A stretch of 64,000 nt of DNA from Acidicapsa dinghuensis (GTDB taxonomy: Bacteria; Acidobacteriota; Terriglobia; Terriglobales; Acidobacteriaceae), in contig NZ_JAGSYH010000002.1 of the NCBI RefSeq assembly GCF_025685685.1, forward strand, positions 110,768-174,767, read 5' to 3'. Below, in pieces: positions 59,856 through 64,000 of this stretch. The notes under the pieces were generated by a model. That model ran no database searches, was not told where the DNA came from, and worked only from the letters and a program-made list of their open reading frames with translations. Made by a program: the position numbers and the translations under genes. Every line of letters starts with the position of its first letter. Position 1 is the stretch's first letter.

Positions 59856-60932
59856 ATGTTCGCCAGAAAATTCGCCTTCTTATCCCTAGCCCTCATCCTC
59901 GCCAGTACCGGCTGCCATGCCGTCGCAAACGCAATGGATCCGTTCGCTGCATCCGGATCGCTTCCCCGTTCCGCCGACGGCCTCCATTGGATCCAGTTCA
60001 ACGACTCCGCCGAAGGTGCATTTTCCATAGATGTCCCCTACGGCTTCCAGGTTCGTGGCGGCATGTGGCGCTTCGGCTACTTCGATGTCCGCTGGGGCAT
60101 GAATGTCCGTTCGCTCGACGGCAAGCTGCTCATCCGTATCAACGACCCAAATGTCCCACCCTATGTCCTGCCCGGCCCACATACCGGGGCCCCAGGCCAG
60201 CGCTACTTCAAGCCGCAACAGATGCAGATGATCGTCTCCAACTTCCAGCAGGCCCAACCCTACGCCGAGGGATACGCAAAACGCCTCTTCGCAGGCGTCT
60301 GTACCTCCATGACGCCCCGCTCTGCATCCTGGACACCGGCTATGCCGCAGCAGTGGCAAGCCGATTCGCGGGCCCGCGTCTCGCAGGCATCTGTTGCCTA
60401 CGACTGCGTCTCGTCCGATGGCCCCCGTATCGTAGAAACCTACGTGCGCACCCAAATGCCGCCCAACGGCAACGGCCTCTGGCTCGTCGACCCGGTCATC
60501 AGCATCCTCACCACACCCGACAATTTGCCGCTCGCTCACGGTATCGTCGACCACATGACCGCTACCTGGCAGAAGAGCCCGCAATGGGACCAGTATCAGC
60601 AGCGCATGACCCAGATGGGCCTCGACCAGATTCGTGCGAACTTCGGCCAGTTCATGCGTCAGATGCAGGTCTATCACCAGCAGCGTGAGGCCGCTATGAA
60701 CGCCCAGGTTGCCAGCTTCGAGCGCCACCAGGCCGCGCAAGCCTCCCAGGTCTCAAGCTTCTGTGACACCTTAACTGGTCTGACCAACCTCCATGATCCA
60801 CAAACCGGAGCCACTTTTCAGGTCTTCAGCGGCCCCAAGTCTTCTTACTACCGCAACGGTCTAGGCCAGACCGTCAATTCCAATGTTTCGCCCGGATCTA
60901 ACTTTTACAAGGTCGATGAAATCAATCCTTGA
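59856..60932 (+). CDS. Hypothetical lipoprotein
   Basis: 358 aa with a lipoprotein signal: hydrophobic ALILASTGC gives the lipobox and Cys20. The mature domain is not recognised. It contains FNDSAEGAFSIDVPYGFQVRGG (a PsbP-like start), MWRFGYFDVRWGMNVRS, and a helical, Gln/Met-rich stretch near 245-295 (QYQQRMTQMGLDQIRANFGQFMRQMQ). The C-terminus has GATFQVFSGPKSSYYRNG. Clear GCAGGAG Shine-Dalgarno. Probably anchored in the outer membrane or periplasm. Confidence 0.8.
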   Translation: MFARKFAFLSLALILASTGCHAVANAMDPFAASGSLPRSADGLHWIQFNDSAEGAFSIDVPYGFQVRGGMWRFGYFDVRWGMNVRSLDGKLLIRINDPNVPPYVLPGPHTGAPGQRYFKPQQMQMIVSNFQQAQPYAEGYAKRLFAGVCTSMTPRSASWTPAMPQQWQADSRARVSQASVAYDCVSSDGPRIVETYVRTQMPPNGNGLWLVDPVISILTTPDNLPLAHGIVDHMTATWQKSPQWDQYQQRMTQMGLDQIRANFGQFMRQMQVYHQQREAAMNAQVASFERHQAAQASQVSSFCDTLTGLTNLHDPQTGATFQVFSGPKSSYYRNGLGQTVNSNVSPGSNFYKVDEINP

Positions 60933-61015
60933 GTCGATAATTGACGCAGCTCAATTCACCATTCAACGCATAATGTTTTGAACTTCAGTCATTTCCGCGC
61001 ATCTATGATCGTAGA

Positions 61016-63778
61016 GTGCGTACTCATCTCGCCAGCCTGGTTGAGGAGTTCCGCCTCCACGCTGGTGAGACAGCTGTGGTGGCACATCGCGGCAATCGCC
61101 GCTACCGCACCACCTATGGCGAACTAGCGCAAATCACAGGCCGATTCGCCGCAGAACTGGATCGCCGCAACATCGCTCCCGGCGACCGCGTGGTCCTTTG
61201 GGGAGCCAACTCCGCCGAATGGATCGGCGCATTCTTCGGTTGTCTCCTCCGCGGCGTCCTCGCTGTCCCCCTCGACTTTGCCGGCTCACCGGACTTCGCA
61301 GCTCGCATCGTGCAGGATGTCTCACCCAAACTCATCGTCGGCGATCACAGCCTGATCCAGTCTCTCGTTCAGCATTTGGAAAACTTTGACGTCCCCTGGC
61401 TCACCCTCTACAACCTCATCGCCCAGCTTCCTGCCGAGCCCAATTTTGCCGTCTCACCCTCCGTCACCAAAGACGCGGCCTTCCAGATCGTCTTCACCTC
61501 CGGCACCACCTCCGACCCCAAAGGCATCGTCCACACCCATGCCAATGTGCTCTCCAGCGTTCGCCCGATCGAGCACGAAATGCACAAGTACCAGAAGTAC
61601 GAGCGCTGGGTGCATCCGCTCCGTTTTCTGCACACACTGCCCCTGAGCCACGTCTTCGGCCAGTTCATGGGCCTCTGGCTGCCTCCATTGCTCGCCGCTG
61701 AGGTCCACTTCGCCGATCAGTTCGAGGCCCGCCGTCTCACCGACCTCATCCGCCACGAACGCATCTCCGTCCTCGTCGCCGTACCCCGTATCCTCCAGCT
61801 TCTGCGCACCCACCTCCTCAGCCGCTTCCCCGATCTCGCATCCCTGATCGAACACGCCGCCGGCTCCTCGCAGCCATCGCTCAAAAGGGTTCCCGGCGTC
61901 TGGTGGCGATTCCGCAAAATCCATAGCGCCCTGGGCTGGAAATTCTGGGCCGTCATCTCCGGCGGCGCAGCCCTTCCCGCCGAGATTGAGCACTTCTGGA
62001 ACCGCATTGGCATCGCTCTCATTCAGGGCTACGGCATGACCGAAACAACGGCGCTGGTCACCGTTAATCACCCCTTCCAGATTGCCGAAGGCACCATCGG
62101 CCGCACCCTCCCCGGCCGCGAAGTCAAGCTCTCAGAAGATGGCGAAATCCTCGTCCGCGGCGACATGCTCGCCAACGCTACCTGGCAAAACGGAGCCATG
62201 CGCAAGCGTGAAGGCGAGTGGCTCTCTACCGGCGACATCGGCGAGAAAAACGCAAGCGGTGAGCTCGTCTTCCTCGGCCGCAAAGGCGACGTCATCGTCA
62301 CCGGCAGCGGTATGAATATCCACCCCGCCGACCTCGAAGAGGCAATGAAGCACCAGTCCGGCATCCGCGACTGCGTCGTAGTCCCCTGCGGTTTCCCCAG
62401 CGGCATCGAACCCGTAGCTGTAGTCCTCTCCGCTGGCACAGATGCCGAGCTCCAGTCCGCTGTCCGCGCCGCCAACCGCGAACTCGCCGACTTTCAGCAG
62501 ATCCGCCGCGCCCTCAAATGGCCTGATCCAGCCTTCCCCTTTACCTCCACCGGCAAGCTCCTGCGACGCAAGGTCAATGAATGGGTGTGTCAGAACTTTC
62601 AGGCCCAGCACATGTCCGGCCAGCCCACCACCGGTCAGCTTCCACGCCGAGACATTGTCCTCGAGCTCATCGCCTCCGTCACCGGCGAATCCATCGCCAA
62701 CCCCAGCGACACGATGCGCCTCACCGAGGACCTGCACCTCGACAGCCTGGGCCGCGTCGAGCTCCAGTCCGCTCTCGAACAGCGCCTCGACCTAGAACTA
62801 GCCGACGACGCCATCGCCAGTACCGAAACTCTCGGTGAACTGCGCACCATCGTTGCCCGTCAGGCCGCCCACATCGGCCGCGACAGCGAACAAGACATCG
62901 CCGCCGATTCCCGCCAGCCAGCGTCCACATCGGAATCCCTTCCGCTGCCATCCGCGGAGACCGCTTCAGCGCAACCGTCAGAGCCCACCGCAGCTCCTGT
63001 CATCGCATCCACGCAGTCCGAAGAAGCCGCCTCGTCTGTCCCGCATCGCCACCTCACCAAAGCTGAAAAAGACCAGCGTGCCCTCACCTCTGACCGCTTC
63101 TACCCTCACTGGCCCTGGAGCTGGCCAATCCGCCTCGCCCGCCTCGTCTTCCGCGAAGCCATCATACGCCCGCTTGTCTGGTTCCTCGGCGCGCCGCGCG
63201 TCATTCTGCCCAAAAGCCCCATTCCCGGCGGTCCCATGATCATCGTCTCCAACCATGTCGCCTCCATCGACGGCTCCATCGTCCTCTATTCGCTTCCCTT
63301 CAAAATTCGCCGCCAGATCGCCATCGCCATGGCTGGCGAATTGCTCCTCGACTTCAAACGCGCCCGCAACCAGGGCAACTGGCTCTTCAATCTCTCCGGC
63401 CCCATCCAGTACTATCTGGTCACCGCGCTCTTCAACGTGTTTCCGCTGCCCCGCATGCACGGCTATCGCCGCAGTTTCCAGCACGCTGGCGAAGCCATGG
63501 ACCGCGGCTTCAACGTACTCGTCTTTCCCGAAGGCGCAGTCTCCGAAACCGCCGAAACTCGTCCATTCCGCCAGGGCATCGGCCTACTCGTCCGCGAATC
63601 CCGCGTCCCAGTCCTCCCGGTAGGCCTGCGCGGTTTCTCCGAGATGCGCAAATCCGGCTGGTTCCGCTCCGGGCTCCTCGAAATCCGCATCGGCGAGCCA
63701 ATCCCATTCGACGACGCCATCGAACCCGCCGCCCTCACCGCCAGACTCGAAGCTGCCGTCCACGATCTGCTCTCATAA
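61016..63778 (+). CDS. AMP-dependent acyl ligase / acyl carrier / acyltransferase fusion
   Basis: 920 aa three-part protein. Residues about 5-540 are an AMP-binding acyl-activating domain (TSGTTSDPKGIVH near 160, GYGMTETTALV, LSTGDIGEKN). Residues about 545-620 are an acyl carrier domain with Ser577 in HLDSLGRVELQ as phosphopantetheine site. An Ala/Ser/Pro linker (about 630-690) joins a PlsC-type acyltransferase with NHVASIDGS (HX4D, His747/Asp752) and FPEGAVSETA. It would activate a fatty acid, hold it on the carrier and transfer it to a lipid acceptor, similar in concept to Aas but with an internal carrier and reversed order. The start is GTG without a clear Shine-Dalgarno. Confidence 0.92.
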   Translation: MRTHLASLVEEFRLHAGETAVVAHRGNRRYRTTYGELAQITGRFAAELDRRNIAPGDRVVLWGANSAEWIGAFFGCLLRGVLAVPLDFAGSPDFAARIVQDVSPKLIVGDHSLIQSLVQHLENFDVPWLTLYNLIAQLPAEPNFAVSPSVTKDAAFQIVFTSGTTSDPKGIVHTHANVLSSVRPIEHEMHKYQKYERWVHPLRFLHTLPLSHVFGQFMGLWLPPLLAAEVHFADQFEARRLTDLIRHERISVLVAVPRILQLLRTHLLSRFPDLASLIEHAAGSSQPSLKRVPGVWWRFRKIHSALGWKFWAVISGGAALPAEIEHFWNRIGIALIQGYGMTETTALVTVNHPFQIAEGTIGRTLPGREVKLSEDGEILVRGDMLANATWQNGAMRKREGEWLSTGDIGEKNASGELVFLGRKGDVIVTGSGMNIHPADLEEAMKHQSGIRDCVVVPCGFPSGIEPVAVVLSAGTDAELQSAVRAANRELADFQQIRRALKWPDPAFPFTSTGKLLRRKVNEWVCQNFQAQHMSGQPTTGQLPRRDIVLELIASVTGESIANPSDTMRLTEDLHLDSLGRVELQSALEQRLDLELADDAIASTETLGELRTIVARQAAHIGRDSEQDIAADSRQPASTSESLPLPSAETASAQPSEPTAAPVIASTQSEEAASSVPHRHLTKAEKDQRALTSDRFYPHWPWSWPIRLARLVFREAIIRPLVWFLGAPRVILPKSPIPGGPMIIVSNHVASIDGSIVLYSLPFKIRRQIAIAMAGELLLDFKRARNQGNWLFNLSGPIQYYLVTALFNVFPLPRMHGYRRSFQHAGEAMDRGFNVLVFPEGAVSETAETRPFRQGIGLLVRESRVPVLPVGLRGFSEMRKSGWFRSGLLEIRIGEPIPFDDAIEPAALTARLEAAVHDLLS

Positions 63779-63892
63779 AACACCAGAAATCCCCGAACAC
63801 TCTTCCCGCTCCGCCGCATCCTTCGTCTAATAGCCTGAGTCCAATATGGAAGCGATACAGTAAAGCATGTATTCCCCCGAGCGACACAATTG

Positions 63893-64000
63893 ATGATCGA
63901 GCGTAGGTACGCCCTCCGCGGCTCGATGCTGCTCCTCCTTTTCTATTGCGCCACTGTTCTGTGTACCGCAGCCTTGGCCCAGCAATCAGCTAAAGCTCCC
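63893..64000 (+). CDS. Start of an exported protein, truncated by the window end
   Basis: 36 codons from ATG 63893, open to the right edge. The sequence MIERRYALRGSMLLLLFYCA and a following hydrophobic stretch ending TAALAQ is a signal peptide; mature residues QSAKAP follow. Nothing about function can be said from this fragment. Confidence 0.6.
   Translation, partial: MIERRYALRGSMLLLLFYCATVLCTAALAQQSAKAP

Overview
The window is a GC-rich chromosomal segment of a bacterium that most resembles Acidobacteriota (class Terriglobia, Acidobacteriaceae-like). This is inferred from a large Oar-like TonB-dependent receptor with an N-terminal carboxypeptidase-regulatory domain, many small regulators paired with oxidoreductases, Tat- and Sec-exported enzymes of the enolase and RraA families, and an AMP-ligase/ACP/acyltransferase fusion. 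No phage, insertion sequence, CRISPR array or classical defence island was seen. Most of the window is core or soft-core metabolism.

Layout. 1-2.4 kb: truncated ECF sigma factor, a quinone-oxidoreductase-like MDR divergent from its TetR regulator with two matching palindromes between them, and tRNA-Ala(GGC). 2.5-7.3 kb: minus-strand operon for branched-chain acyl-CoA breakdown (carboxylase beta subunit, acyl-CoA dehydrogenase, HMG-CoA lyase, crotonase), divergent from a ROK regulator with a dyad between them. 9.1-13.8 kb: an oversized single-chain pyruvate:ferredoxin oxidoreductase. 14-17.5 kb: an acyltransferase in AT-rich surroundings, a decayed copy of the 5' end of pckG, then intact GTP-dependent PEP carboxykinase. 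17.5-21 kb: AraC/epimerase pair and an ArsR operon (ArsR, two tiny ORFs, DUF899) under an apparently leaderless promoter whose -35/-10 spacer is an operator palindrome. 21.1-24.6 kb: TonB-dependent receptor.

24.8-27.5 kb holds two adjacent, function-unknown membrane proteins. The second has a predicted mature N-terminal His and His/Met-rich C-terminal domains, and this pair is the best candidate for an undescribed system. It is followed by a UBP zinc finger and siroheme genes. 29-36 kb: exopolysaccharide genes (priming sugar transferase, SLBB export protein, polytopic membrane protein) behind a roughly 730 bp leader with a perfect 11 bp inverted repeat, plus a metallophosphoesterase. 36-42 kb: exported hydrolases (PAP2 phosphatase, GGT-family amidohydrolase, phospholipase C). 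42.9-45.3 kb: an exported RraA-like protein next to a Tat-exported enolase-superfamily enzyme. tRNA-Val(GAC) and a CDP-alcohol phosphatidyltransferase follow.

46.7-54.4 kb is a full Isc iron-sulfur assembly locus (iscR, iscS, iscU, iscA, hscB, hscA, fdx, iscX). It is interrupted by a tautomerase between the two chaperones and by RraB and cupin genes before iscX, and contains two identical interspersed 32 bp repeats and a REP-like hairpin. The last 10 kb carry yraN, a class III aminotransferase, secreted and membrane hypotheticals, cysS, a lipoprotein, the AMP-ligase/ACP/PlsC fusion, and the signal peptide of a truncated gene. Start sites were chosen from Shine-Dalgarno spacing and domain extent; uncertain ones are stated.
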